Assembly (NCBI GenBank): GCA_016125085.1
Contig: WGMM01000058.1
Coordinates: 1-34,185 of the forward strand
Length of the DNA: 34,185 nucleotides
Direction of reading: 5' to 3'
Source of the DNA: a bacterium
GTDB lineage: Bacteria > Planctomycetota > Planctomycetia > Isosphaerales > Isosphaeraceae
In this document: in pieces, positions 1 through 8,077 of the stretch
How positions within the stretch are numbered: the stretch's first letter is position 1
Layout of the letters: the number at the start of each line of letters is the position of its first letter
Made by a program: the position numbers and the translations under genes
The notes under the pieces: generated by a model
Seen by the model: the letters and a program-made list of their open reading frames with translations, nothing else
What the model was told of the DNA's origin: nothing
Database searches by the model: none

Positions 1-302
1 TGGCGCTGGCCCGGGCGATCGTGGCGAACCCGAAAGTCCTGCTTCTGGACGATTGCACCAGCGCCCTCGACGCCCAGACCGAAAGCCGCATCCAGGAATC
101 GTTGAAATCGAGCCTGAAAGGCCACACCTGCGTCGTCGTCAGCCAGAAGATCTCATCGGTCCGCAATGCCGACATGATTTTCGTGATCGACGGCGGCCAG
201 ATCATCGAGCAGGGCCGCCACGACGATCTCGTGCTCCAGGGCGGCTGGTACGCCGAGACCTATCATGCCCAGACGTCGGCACTGACGATGGCTCTGGGGT
301 GA
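1..302 (+). CDS. ABC exporter ATPase domain, C-terminal part (degenerate site)
   Basis: This is the last ~100 residues of an ABC transporter nucleotide-binding domain; the frame is open to the left window edge, so the start lies outside. The sequence shows the end of the signature helix (ALARAIVANPKVLLLDD), Walker B with D-loop (LLLDDCTSALD) and the switch region (VVVSQKISSVRNAD). Two catalytic positions deviate from the usual sequence. The glutamate after Walker B is Asp, and the switch-loop His (normally AHR) is Gln. In known heterodimeric exporters this pattern marks the half that carries the non-hydrolysing site. A partner half-transporter is therefore likely upstream, outside the window. 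The membrane domain is presumably N-terminal on the same polypeptide, as in type IV exporters, but it is not visible here. The substrate is unknown. Confidence 0.9.
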   Translation, partial: ALARAIVANPKVLLLDDCTSALDAQTESRIQESLKSSLKGHTCVVVSQKISSVRNADMIFVIDGGQIIEQGRHDDLVLQGGWYAETYHAQTSALTMALG

Positions 303-417
303 TTCGGACGCGAGCTTTCGCAGCTACTTCCGTAAACTCTTGCCTCCAATCTCGATCGCGAATATGATGCGATATTATCGATCGATGTGCTGACTCTTTC
401 CGATCAGGAGCTTCGAA

Positions 418-981
418 GTGGCATCAGTCGGCCCGAAGGCAATGACGGCCATCGAATTCCTGCGACTTCCCGAAAATGGGAAGCGACACTCTCTTGTCCG
501 AGGGGAGTTGATCGAGCAAATGCCACCAGGCGGCCGCCATGGCTTGATCGCCGCAGTAATCACGGCGATTTTGAGAGGCTGGGCAAAATCTTCCGACCAA
601 GGTCTCGTCGGTGTCGAATCAGGTTTTGTTCTTGAACGAGAACCTGATACGGTACGAGCACCTGACGTCTTTTACGTGCGAAAATCTCGCATGCCCATCG
701 AAGGAGTTCCCGACACGTTTTGGGAGCTTGCGCCCGATCTCGCAGTAGAAATCGTCTCGCCGACGGAAACGGCCGTCGAAATTCGCGAAAAAGTCCGGGA
801 TTATCTCACCGCGGGCACCGCTTGCGTCTGGGTCGTCTATCCGAAGACTCAGGAAGTGATCGAATTTACCCCCGATGGAATCTCACGAACGTTCGCCCGC
901 GAAATGAAGATGACGAACCCCGAAATTCTTCCCGGGTTCGAAATGGAAGTCGCGGAATTGTTCGTCGATTTAGGCCGTTGA
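418..981 (+). CDS. Uma2 family endonuclease-like protein (DUF820)
   Basis: This 187-residue protein matches the Uma2/DUF820 family, which has a PD-(D/E)XK nuclease fold. The family is heavily expanded in cyanobacteria and planctomycetes, and its biological role is not established. Recognisable landmarks are the N-terminal TAIEFLRLPE..KRHSLVRGELIEQMPPGG block, the conserved VRAPDVFYV with the catalytic Asp, the LAVEIVSPTE strand with the catalytic Glu, and the IREKVRDYLTAGTACVWVVYP core helix-strand. The GTG start at 418 is chosen because an AGGAG sits at 406-410, seven bases upstream; ATG at 442 is the alternative. The gene stands alone, 115 bp after the ABC exporter gene and convergent with the chitinase gene. 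Family membership is firm. Nuclease activity is inferred from the fold only. Confidence 0.85.
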   Translation: MASVGPKAMTAIEFLRLPENGKRHSLVRGELIEQMPPGGRHGLIAAVITAILRGWAKSSDQGLVGVESGFVLEREPDTVRAPDVFYVRKSRMPIEGVPDTFWELAPDLAVEIVSPTETAVEIREKVRDYLTAGTACVWVVYPKTQEVIEFTPDGISRTFAREMKMTNPEILPGFEMEVAELFVDLGR

Positions 982-1107
982 ATTTCCTCGAAAGCCGGAA
1001 CCTCGATAAAACCGTGATTCTGACGATAGAAGGCCCGGCGTTTTTCGTTCGCTGAGCCTTCCGGGAGAGTTGGTTTATGCGACAGGATCGCCGGGCTGCC
1101 ACCCGGT

Positions 1108-4100
1108 TCAGGCCGGCCGGATCGTCGCGTTCGAAATCGCCGGATTCGTGTCTGAACCGATCATTTTGCCGTTGAAGCCGAAGGTCAGCGTCGAACTGAC
1201 GCCGAGAGATCCGTTCCAGGAAAGGCTGCGGATCTTGTAACGTGCCCCTGTACGGCTCACGATCTCGGCGTTCCAGATCGACGTGATATCGAAATTCGAA
1301 TCGAATTCGAGCACCCAGCCATTCGAAATCGCCGCGCCGGTCGTATTCTTCACCGTGATTTCGCCGCCGAAGCCGGGATACCAGGTCCCGGTCAGCTTCA
1401 GTGTCGCCGTGTCCAGCATCGGCGGCGGGGCGTCATCATTTTTGATCGTGACCGTGGCCGCTGAAGTCGCTTTCACGGCACCCATGACTTCGTCGATCCG
1501 AAGCTGGAAGGCTTCATCAGGTTCATAGATGGCATCGCCCTTGATCGACAATGCGACCGATTTCGAAGTCTCACCGGGGGCGAACGTCACCGTGCCCGAG
1601 TTGTTCACGTAATCGACGTCCGCAGTCGCCGTGCCGGCCACTGTCGAATATTTCACGGTCACCGGCTGTGTCGATGCTTTCGAAAGACTCAGCGTCACTG
1701 ACGCCGCCGTGGTGCCTGAGTTACCTTCATTCACGGCAACATTCGCGGCCGTGAGATAGGCAGATGACGACGCACCGCTCAACAAACGGTTGCCGGCCAG
1801 GCCGATCAGGCTGTCCGGGCTGTTCGAATCGTCCACGTCGGCAGACATTTCCCAGAACATCATGCCGCCGTAGTCGTTGGCCAGAATGTAATCGATCTTC
1901 TGGCCCAGGCTGACTTTGTCTTCGAACGTCGAAAACCAGCCGCCTTCGAGCGTCGGGGCATACACATAAGGCACACCCGAAGCCGCGTCACGAAACAGTT
2001 CGTATGTTCCCGACTGCGTATTGACCTTGTTGAGAAGGTCGGAATAGTCGATCGACCCTGTTTCCCAAGTCCCCGAACCGGCCCCAGTGGCGGACCTGTA
2101 AAGCCCGTCGCCGTTCGGGCCAGCCGAAACGCCTTTCCACGTGCGGCCATAGACGGGAGCCCCCATGACCAGCTTGCTTTTCGGCACTCCGGCGGCGGCA
2201 TAGAAATTCATGATGTAATCGACATTGAATTTCGATTCGTCCGCGAACGGGCTCGCCGGGTTCGGATAAAGCGGCGCGTTGTGGCCGGTCGTATTCTCCC
2301 AGGCGCCGTGATAGTCATAGGCCATCACGTTCATCCAGTCCAGCATCGGGGCCAGCTTGTCCAGCTCGAAGTTCTGAGCCACCGAATAACCTGGCGGAAC
2401 GGCCATCGTCACCAGATAATCCTTGCCTGTCGTCCGCTCGCTGGCATTCAGGGCCGTGCGAATCGCCTGCACCAGCAGGGTGTAATTCTGCTTGTCTTGA
2501 GGACGGGTTACGTTGGTGTCCAGGCCACCTGAAACGGGATATTCCCAGTCCAGATCGACTCCATCGAAGCCGTACTGATTGACGAACCTGACGACCGAAT
2601 CGGCGAATTTCTGCCGCGAGGCCGACGTCAGCGCCACGTCCGAAAACTCGCTGGAAAGCGTCCATCCGCCTACGGAAATGACCACTTTCAAGCCAGGATT
2701 CGCCTCTTTCAATTTGCGGATCTGGTTGAAATTGCCTTTGACGGGCTGATCCCACGTGTCGCCAGGATACATTTTCTCCACGGCGGCGTAGGAATCGAAC
2801 AGGTCGATTTCACCCGATGCATTGATCTTGGCGAAAGCGTAATTGACGACCGTCAATTTGTCGGCCGGAATGTCCATGACGTCGTACTGTCGACCATAAA
2901 TGCCCCATTCGGCGAAATAGCCGACCACCTGCTTGCCTGAAGGCGTAGGATTCGGCGGCACGACCGTATCGTCGTCCGTAATGGTACCCGTGGCCCGCGA
3001 AATGCCGATCGTCGCCCCCACGGCCCCGGAAAGGACAAGTTCCAGCGTCTCGTTCGCTTCCGCCGTGGTGTCTCCATTGACATTCACGGTTACGGTGCGT
3101 GAGGTGACACCGGGCGCAAATGACAGCGTGCCCGAAGCGGCCTGAAAGTCGGTGCCCGCGGTCGCCGTGCCTGCAGATGTCGCGTAATTCACGCTCACGG
3201 TCGATGTCGAAGCCGCGGAGAGCTTGATCGTGAAGACCATGGGTGTCGTGCCCGAATTGCCTTCGGCCACCGCAACCGGGGCGATCGTCATCTGCGGAGG
3301 CTCAGGGGCAGGGGCCGTGTCGTCGTTGACGATCGTCCCCGTCACGAATCCGGCGGCAAGGGTACCATTGACGGCATCCGCGAAATTCAACCGGAACGCT
3401 TCGTCCGATTCGAAATTCGCGTCGCCGCGCAGCATAACCGCAACCGTCTTCGAAGTTTCGCCCGGTGCGAACGTCAGGGTGCCTGAAGCCACGTCGTAAT
3501 CCGATCCGGCTGTGGCCGTGAGATCGCTGGTGAAATATCGCAGGCTCACCGTCGAAGTGGTCGCCTGGGAAAGTGCCACCGTGAAATTCATCGCCTTAGT
3601 GCCCGACTGCCCTTCGGCAAGGCTGACTGAGGCGGACGAAATGGCTGGAACGACTGGCGGCGGCGGGGTTGTGCCGCCTAGCGCCACGCCGTTGAGAACA
3701 TAATTTCTTGGCAATGCGGCGGACGATCCGTTGGCCGTAAAGCCGATCGTGACCGAAGCCCCGGCCGCGATCGTGCCGTTCCAGCCGACATCCTTCACCG
3801 TCACCGTGCCGGTCGAAGGCCCGACGATCGTGCCGTTCCAAAGCGATGCGATCGTATTGGTCGTGTCGAATTTCAACGTCCAGCCGCTGATCGCTGACGT
3901 TCCGGTATTGGTGATTTTGATTTCGCCGTTGAAACCGCTGCCCCAGTCCGATGTCACGCGATAGTCGGCCCGGGCAGAGATCGTCCCAGTCGGCGGGGCG
4001 ACCGAGCCGGAATTCGCATCCGCATTCCATTTCAATTCGGGGTTGACGATTTTGCCGAGCCCGGGCCCGGCGGTGCCTGACGCGATGAAGCCGAACGACA

Positions 4101-4476
4101 AATTCACTCCGGGATTCAACCTGGTCGGAGAAGACGCCGTTTTGACCGTATATCGATTGCCGCTATGGCTGACGATTGACGCCCCCCACATGGAAGTGAT
4201 GTTGTCAGCGGAATCGAACGAAAATGTATAGTCGTCGATCCAGTAGCTTTGACGATTGCCGACCGAAACGGTCGCCTGGTAGCCGGTGCCCCAGGTCGAA
4301 TCGGTGTGCCACGTCGTCGGCGGAGCCAGATCGACGCCGCTGAGCATCTGCCGCGATTCCAGCACGCACTGGGCGATTCGGATCGGCTGATCCGCAAACG
4401 GCCCTCGGCGCATCCTTCGAGTACGTTCCAGACGTGCACGTCGTGCCAGTTCGGCTCTCCGGTATCGGATTCTCAT
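1108..4476 (-). CDS. Secreted modular chitinase (GH18) with three CBM2-like and three Calx-beta domains
   Basis: This 1122-residue protein is predicted to hydrolyse chitin outside the cell. Domain order: basic N-terminus (1-35), LEPR-XLL-type motif LESRQMLS (39-46), CBM2-like (50-155), CBM2-like (165-268), Calx-beta (278-386), Calx-beta (395-503), GH18 barrel (515-898), Calx-beta (908-1015) and CBM2-like (1020-1122). The barrel carries SVGGW at 601-605 and the DxxDxDxE catalytic signature at 638-645, with Glu645 as acid/base, and ends with the conserved MFWEMSAD strand. A longer open frame reaches 4704, but ATG at 4476 is preferred because CAGGAG lies about eight bases upstream and the arginine-rich start plus LESRQMLS is the usual planctomycete N-terminus. 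The gene is divergent from the methanopterin operon. The exact substrate (chitin or a related beta-1,4-GlcNAc polymer) is inferred from the family. Confidence 0.93.
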   Translation of the reverse strand: MRIRYRRAELARRARLERTRRMRRGPFADQPIRIAQCVLESRQMLSGVDLAPPTTWHTDSTWGTGYQATVSVGNRQSYWIDDYTFSFDSADNITSMWGASIVSHSGNRYTVKTASSPTRLNPGVNLSFGFIASGTAGPGLGKIVNPELKWNADANSGSVAPPTGTISARADYRVTSDWGSGFNGEIKITNTGTSAISGWTLKFDTTNTIASLWNGTIVGPSTGTVTVKDVGWNGTIAAGASVTIGFTANGSSAALPRNYVLNGVALGGTTPPPPVVPAISSASVSLAEGQSGTKAMNFTVALSQATTSTVSLRYFTSDLTATAGSDYDVASGTLTFAPGETSKTVAVMLRGDANFESDEAFRLNFADAVNGTLAAGFVTGTIVNDDTAPAPEPPQMTIAPVAVAEGNSGTTPMVFTIKLSAASTSTVSVNYATSAGTATAGTDFQAASGTLSFAPGVTSRTVTVNVNGDTTAEANETLELVLSGAVGATIGISRATGTITDDDTVVPPNPTPSGKQVVGYFAEWGIYGRQYDVMDIPADKLTVVNYAFAKINASGEIDLFDSYAAVEKMYPGDTWDQPVKGNFNQIRKLKEANPGLKVVISVGGWTLSSEFSDVALTSASRQKFADSVVRFVNQYGFDGVDLDWEYPVSGGLDTNVTRPQDKQNYTLLVQAIRTALNASERTTGKDYLVTMAVPPGYSVAQNFELDKLAPMLDWMNVMAYDYHGAWENTTGHNAPLYPNPASPFADESKFNVDYIMNFYAAAGVPKSKLVMGAPVYGRTWKGVSAGPNGDGLYRSATGAGSGTWETGSIDYSDLLNKVNTQSGTYELFRDAASGVPYVYAPTLEGGWFSTFEDKVSLGQKIDYILANDYGGMMFWEMSADVDDSNSPDSLIGLAGNRLLSGASSSAYLTAANVAVNEGNSGTTAASVTLSLSKASTQPVTVKYSTVAGTATADVDYVNNSGTVTFAPGETSKSVALSIKGDAIYEPDEAFQLRIDEVMGAVKATSAATVTIKNDDAPPPMLDTATLKLTGTWYPGFGGEITVKNTTGAAISNGWVLEFDSNFDITSIWNAEIVSRTGARYKIRSLSWNGSLGVSSTLTFGFNGKMIGSDTNPAISNATIRPA

Positions 4477-4970
4477 GTTGCAATCTCCTGCTGTCTTCGG
4501 CGTTCGGTTGACGACAGACCGGCAGACCGGCAGACCGGCAAGCCTTCGAAAAGGCGATGCGAATAAGGCGACGCTGCGATTGGCGCATGTGCGCATGCAC
4601 GCAGGCGTGAACGAACTCGCGGCCGGTAACGGCGCGGTCCCGCACAAGATCGGTATGAATTGGAGATGATGACGAAGCGATAAGTCAGCCGTGACGGACG
4701 CCACGACCTCCCGGAAATGAATTCGACGCCATTTCGGGACGAATCGCCATATTCCTTACGAAAGGCAAAAAGGGCTGTGACACCCTCCAGGAAAATACGC
4801 GGAAATTCCTTTGCGGCAATGTTCCCGATTCACCTGACATCCGGAAAGAAGACCGGAATTTCCTGTGACACCACGATTTACGATTGATGCATGATTGCAT
4901 GCAGTAAAATGCCCCAAGAAAAATCGGACAGAAATCCCTCTCGGGGATTATCATTTTTTGTCGTGCGCGA
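4477..4970. other. Divergent intergenic region between chitinase and the methanopterin operon
   Basis: No gene is supported in this ~490 bp. It should hold the promoters of two divergent units. It contains an exact 10-bp direct repeat, CTGTGACACC, at 4775-4784 and 4863-4872, and a triple 8-bp tandem repeat listed separately. No convincing -35/-10 pair could be assigned. The chitinase ribosome binding site lies at its left edge. Confidence 0.6.
4515..4538. repeat. Three perfect tandem copies of CAGACCGG
   Basis: The 8-bp unit CAGACCGG occurs three times head to tail at 4515-4522, 4523-4530 and 4531-4538. The array lies 39-62 bp upstream of the preferred chitinase start, probably in its 5' untranslated region or promoter. 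The length is not a multiple of three, but the array is outside the preferred reading frame. A role as a protein-binding site is possible but unproven. Confidence 0.85.
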
Positions 4971-6428
4971 TTGTCGTTCCACTTGCATGACCGAGAACGT
5001 CGAACTCCGTTGGAAGCCCAGCACCGCCCCCGAATTCTGTTCCTCACCGGCAGGCTGGCCGAACCGGCACTGAGGCGTCAGGTTCGCGACCTGGCCGATC
5101 GGGCCGGCTTCGAACCGGTCGTGGCGGTGCTGCCGATCTCGGTAGCCGCCCTGATGCCCGCTGACTGGATCGCTCGCCGGCTCGGCGATTTTCCCGAACG
5201 TATCTCGAAGGTGATCGCACCCGGCCATGTCCGGGGCGATCTCGAAGCGCTCGCTCGCTCCTGGGGCGTGCCCGTCGAACGGGGGCCGAAAGACCTCCGC
5301 GACCTGCCCACGCACTTCGGTCTGGCACGCACAAGGCCGCCCGATTACGGCTCGCACGACCTTGAAATCATTGCCGAAATCAATCACGCGGGAACGCTTT
5401 CGATCCGCGAAATCGTCGATCTCGCAACCGGATACGCAGCCGAAGGCGCCGACCGAATCGATCTCGGCTGTGACCCGGGCGGCCCCTGGCCGGGCGTCGG
5501 CGATGCCGTTCGTGCCCTCATCGACGCAGGCCATCGCGTGTCGATCGATTCGTTTGACCCTGTCGAAGTCGAAGCCGCAGTACGGGCTGGGGCCGATCTT
5601 GTTTTGAGCGTCAATTCGACCAATCGCGAGCGAGCCGCCGAATGGGGCTGCGAGGTGGTCGCGATTCCCGACGCCCCGGACGATCTTGCCAGCCTGTTCG
5701 AAACCCGGGATGATTTGCGAGCCCGTAATGTCCCATATCGCCTCGATCCGATTCTCGAGCCTCTCGGGCGTGGATTTACGGCCAGCGTCGTTCGCTACGC
5801 CGAAGTGCGCAGGCTTTGTCCGGACGACGCGATGCTCATGGGGATCGGGAACGTGACGGAGTTGACGGATGCCGATTCCGCGGGATTGAACGTAATGATG
5901 GTGGGGATTTGTGCCGAACTGGAGATACGCAGCGTTCTGACGACGGAAGTCATTCGCTGGGCACGCACGAGCGTGCGCGAGATCGACCTCGCCCGCAGGC
6001 TGATGCATTACGCCGTAATGCACGGTCAGGTGCCGAAATATCTGGAGCCGCTGTTGATCATTCTGCGCGATGCGAAAACGCATGAATTCGGCATCGAAGC
6101 TCTGCGGGAAATGCAAGCGACGATCAAAGACCCCAACTGGCGGCTCTTCGCTGAGGCCGGCCGATTTTTCGCACTGAATTCCGACGATTTCCTTGACGAA
6201 AGCGACCCTTTCGAACTCTTCGCGAAAATGGGTGTCGACGATGCCTCTCATGCCTTTTATCTCGGCTACGAACTGGCCAAGGCACAAACGGCCTTGACTC
6301 TGGGCAAGTGGTACAGGCAGGATCAGGCACTGGACTGGGGCTACCTCACTGCAGATGAACGCACCCACTGGAGCGGGCAGGGCTCGCGAAACGCCGATAA
6401 ATCCGGGAACGAGGATCGAAACTCATGA
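4971..6428 (+). CDS. DUF6513 / dihydropteroate-synthase-like protein of the methanopterin cluster
   Basis: This ~485-residue protein combines an N-terminal DUF6513 domain (ILFLTGRLAEPALRR..., roughly residues 20-125) with a dihydropteroate-synthase-like TIM barrel (roughly 130-340) and a helical tail. The barrel shows IIAEINHAGTLSIREIVDLA, GADRIDLGCDPGGP and VSIDSFDPVEVEAAVRAGADLVLSVN, which match the pterin-binding strands of DHPS. The later blocks LMGIGNVTELTDADSAGLN and VLTTEVIRWARTSVREIDLARRL are hallmarks of this C1-associated family. It is expected to work in (de)phospho-tetrahydromethanopterin synthesis, near the coupling of the pterin to the aminobenzoate-like moiety; the exact reaction is inference. 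No ATG is in frame near the N-terminus. TTG at 4971, 4983 or 5010 are the candidates, none with a clear ribosome site. Its stop overlaps the next start (ATGA). An antisense 496-codon open frame here is a shadow. Confidence 0.88.
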   Translation: MSFHLHDRERRTPLEAQHRPRILFLTGRLAEPALRRQVRDLADRAGFEPVVAVLPISVAALMPADWIARRLGDFPERISKVIAPGHVRGDLEALARSWGVPVERGPKDLRDLPTHFGLARTRPPDYGSHDLEIIAEINHAGTLSIREIVDLATGYAAEGADRIDLGCDPGGPWPGVGDAVRALIDAGHRVSIDSFDPVEVEAAVRAGADLVLSVNSTNRERAAEWGCEVVAIPDAPDDLASLFETRDDLRARNVPYRLDPILEPLGRGFTASVVRYAEVRRLCPDDAMLMGIGNVTELTDADSAGLNVMMVGICAELEIRSVLTTEVIRWARTSVREIDLARRLMHYAVMHGQVPKYLEPLLIILRDAKTHEFGIEALREMQATIKDPNWRLFAEAGRFFALNSDDFLDESDPFELFAKMGVDDASHAFYLGYELAKAQTALTLGKWYRQDQALDWGYLTADERTHWSGQGSRNADKSGNEDRNS

Positions 6429-7042
6429 TCGTCGAAGGCGTTCTGACGACATGTGACTCCGCCGGTCGTGCGAACGTCGCCGCGATGGGCGTATTGCTGG
6501 ATGAAGCGGAAATTTCGCCCGATGGCTCCTGGAAGGCCTTTTGCCTTCGACCGTTCGAAGGCTCTCGCACCTATGCCAATTTGCGACAGATGAACTGCGG
6601 CGTATTTCATTTGACGGACGACGTTGGTCTGCTCGCCCGGGCTGCCCTGGGTGATCCGGGACCAGTCGCGACCGTCCCGGGAACGACGGTTCGCTGCCCG
6701 GCAATGATCGATTGCGTACGGGCGTTCGAATTCGAAATTACTTCCGCCGACTGGTCCGAACCGCGCGCGAATCTGCAGTGCCGTGTGACGCAGATCCATA
6801 GACGTAGGGACTGGATCGGCTGGAACAGGGCTCAGCATGCCGTATTGGAACTGACGATTTCCGCCACACGTGTGAAGATGCTCCCGCGGGAAACGATCGA
6901 GAGTCAAATTCGCCAGCTTTCTCCCCTCATCGAAAAAACGGCCGGGGCAGGGGAACTGGCGGCCTGGGAATTCGTGCTCGCGTATCTTTCGAAAGCCTGG
7001 CTCCACACCGAACAGGCCAGCGGTTCGGGAGCAAACTCATGA
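6425..7042 (+). CDS. DUF447 domain protein of the methanopterin cluster
   Basis: This 205-residue protein belongs to DUF447, found in methanogens and in methanopterin-using bacteria. From the family it should have a flavin-reductase-like split-barrel fold. Landmarks are the start MIVEGVLTTCDSAGRANVAAMGV, the RPFEGSRTYANLRQMNCGVFHLTDD block and RRRDWIGWNRAQHAVLELTI, where the conserved 'GFNRA/GWNRA' loop is visible. It starts with an ATGA overlap on the preceding gene and ends with an ATGA overlap on the next, so translation of all three genes is likely coupled. The reaction is not established. A flavin-linked role in tetrahydromethanopterin synthesis or reduction is suggested by fold and context only. 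Confidence 0.88.
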   Translation: MIVEGVLTTCDSAGRANVAAMGVLLDEAEISPDGSWKAFCLRPFEGSRTYANLRQMNCGVFHLTDDVGLLARAALGDPGPVATVPGTTVRCPAMIDCVRAFEFEITSADWSEPRANLQCRVTQIHRRRDWIGWNRAQHAVLELTISATRVKMLPRETIESQIRQLSPLIEKTAGAGELAAWEFVLAYLSKAWLHTEQASGSGANS

Positions 7043-8067
7043 AGCGGCTCATCGTGCGAGCCCCCGGGCGACTTCATTTTGGCCTGCTTGGCTGGGGCCC
7101 GAACGCCACTCGCCAGTTCGGGGGATTCGGTCTGATGATCGAAAGCCCGAATTTTATCGTCAGTGCCGAACCTGCCGATCGAGATGTGATCGAAGCCAGC
7201 GAAGAAAGGATCGATCGTCTAGGTTCTCAATTGAATTCAATTCGGAAGAGACTTCGCACGCTCGGGGGCGAACTGCCGCCATGTCATTTCCGTTTCGAAT
7301 CCGACCTGCCGCCGCACCATGGCCTGGGCAGCGGCACGCAGACGAGCCTCGCCATGGCGGAAATCTCGCTGATTCTGTCAGGCTGCCAGAAGCCTTCGAA
7401 AGAAGAAACGATCGCCGCAGCCGGTCGATATCCCCGTTCCGGAGTGGGTACGCACGGCTATTTTTCGGGCGGCCTGATCGTGGACGAAGGTCATCCGCCG
7501 GGAATTCCTGTACCGAGCGAACCCGCAAGGCTGCTCCGGAGATGCGCCTGGCCGCACGCATGGCATATCGTCACGGTGTTTCCTCAGGAAAGCGAGGGGC
7601 CCTCGGGCAGTCGCGAATCGGCTGCCTTCGAAGAACTGCCACCTCCTTCCGCCGATGCGATCCGGCATGTTTCGAGCCTCATCCGCGATTCATTCCTGCC
7701 AGCTATCGACACTTCCGAACCGGATTTCGAATCCGCGATGTCAGCGCTCGAATCCACTCAGGAAATCGTCGGTAGCTGGTTCGCCCCTGCCCAGGGGGGG
7801 CACGTCTACGGCTCAGAGCAGCGGGACAGGCGCGTTGCGCAACTCCGCGAGCTTGGTTTGAGGGGCCTCGGGCAAAGCTCCTGGGGGCCTACGCTCTTCG
7901 GTTTCTCCTGCGAATCGGAATCCGAAATCCGGTCCAGGCTCGAAACCGCATTCGGACCGAGTTCGATCAAAGGCTTCAATTGCGGCTGGCTCATTTCGAA
8001 GGCTGCCAATCAAGGCAGGCACTTAAGCGCCGACCCGCCGCAGCTCAATCGAAGCAAACCTTTCTGA
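7039..8067 (+). CDS. mptG: Beta-ribofuranosylaminobenzene 5'-phosphate synthase (beta-RFAP synthase)
   Basis: This 342-residue protein has the GHMP-kinase-like fold of beta-RFAP synthase. That enzyme makes the first committed intermediate of the methanopterin side arm by joining phosphoribosyl pyrophosphate to an aminobenzoate or hydroxybenzoate with loss of CO2 and pyrophosphate. Diagnostic sequence includes the N-terminal RAPGRLHFGLLG, then FGGFGLMIESPNF, the glycine-rich loop LPPHHGLGSGTQTSLAMAE, the GTHGYFSGGLIVDEGH block and the C-terminal GLRGLGQSSWGPTLFGF. Length is normal for the family. It is the third gene of an operon with the DHPS-like and DUF447 genes (ATGA overlap) and is separated by only 10 bp from the convergent uracil-DNA glycosylase gene. 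Function is assigned with good confidence from the family and the neighbours. Confidence 0.92.
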   Translation: MKRLIVRAPGRLHFGLLGWGPNATRQFGGFGLMIESPNFIVSAEPADRDVIEASEERIDRLGSQLNSIRKRLRTLGGELPPCHFRFESDLPPHHGLGSGTQTSLAMAEISLILSGCQKPSKEETIAAAGRYPRSGVGTHGYFSGGLIVDEGHPPGIPVPSEPARLLRRCAWPHAWHIVTVFPQESEGPSGSRESAAFEELPPPSADAIRHVSSLIRDSFLPAIDTSEPDFESAMSALESTQEIVGSWFAPAQGGHVYGSEQRDRRVAQLRELGLRGLGQSSWGPTLFGFSCESESEIRSRLETAFGPSSIKGFNCGWLISKAANQGRHLSADPPQLNRSKPF

Positions 8068-8077
8068 ACTGCTGAGA

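Noticed and set aside
4878..6368. 496-codon open frame antisense to the DHPS-like gene
   Set aside because: It mirrors the codon pattern of a well-recognised gene in GC-rich DNA and its product has no recognisable domain.
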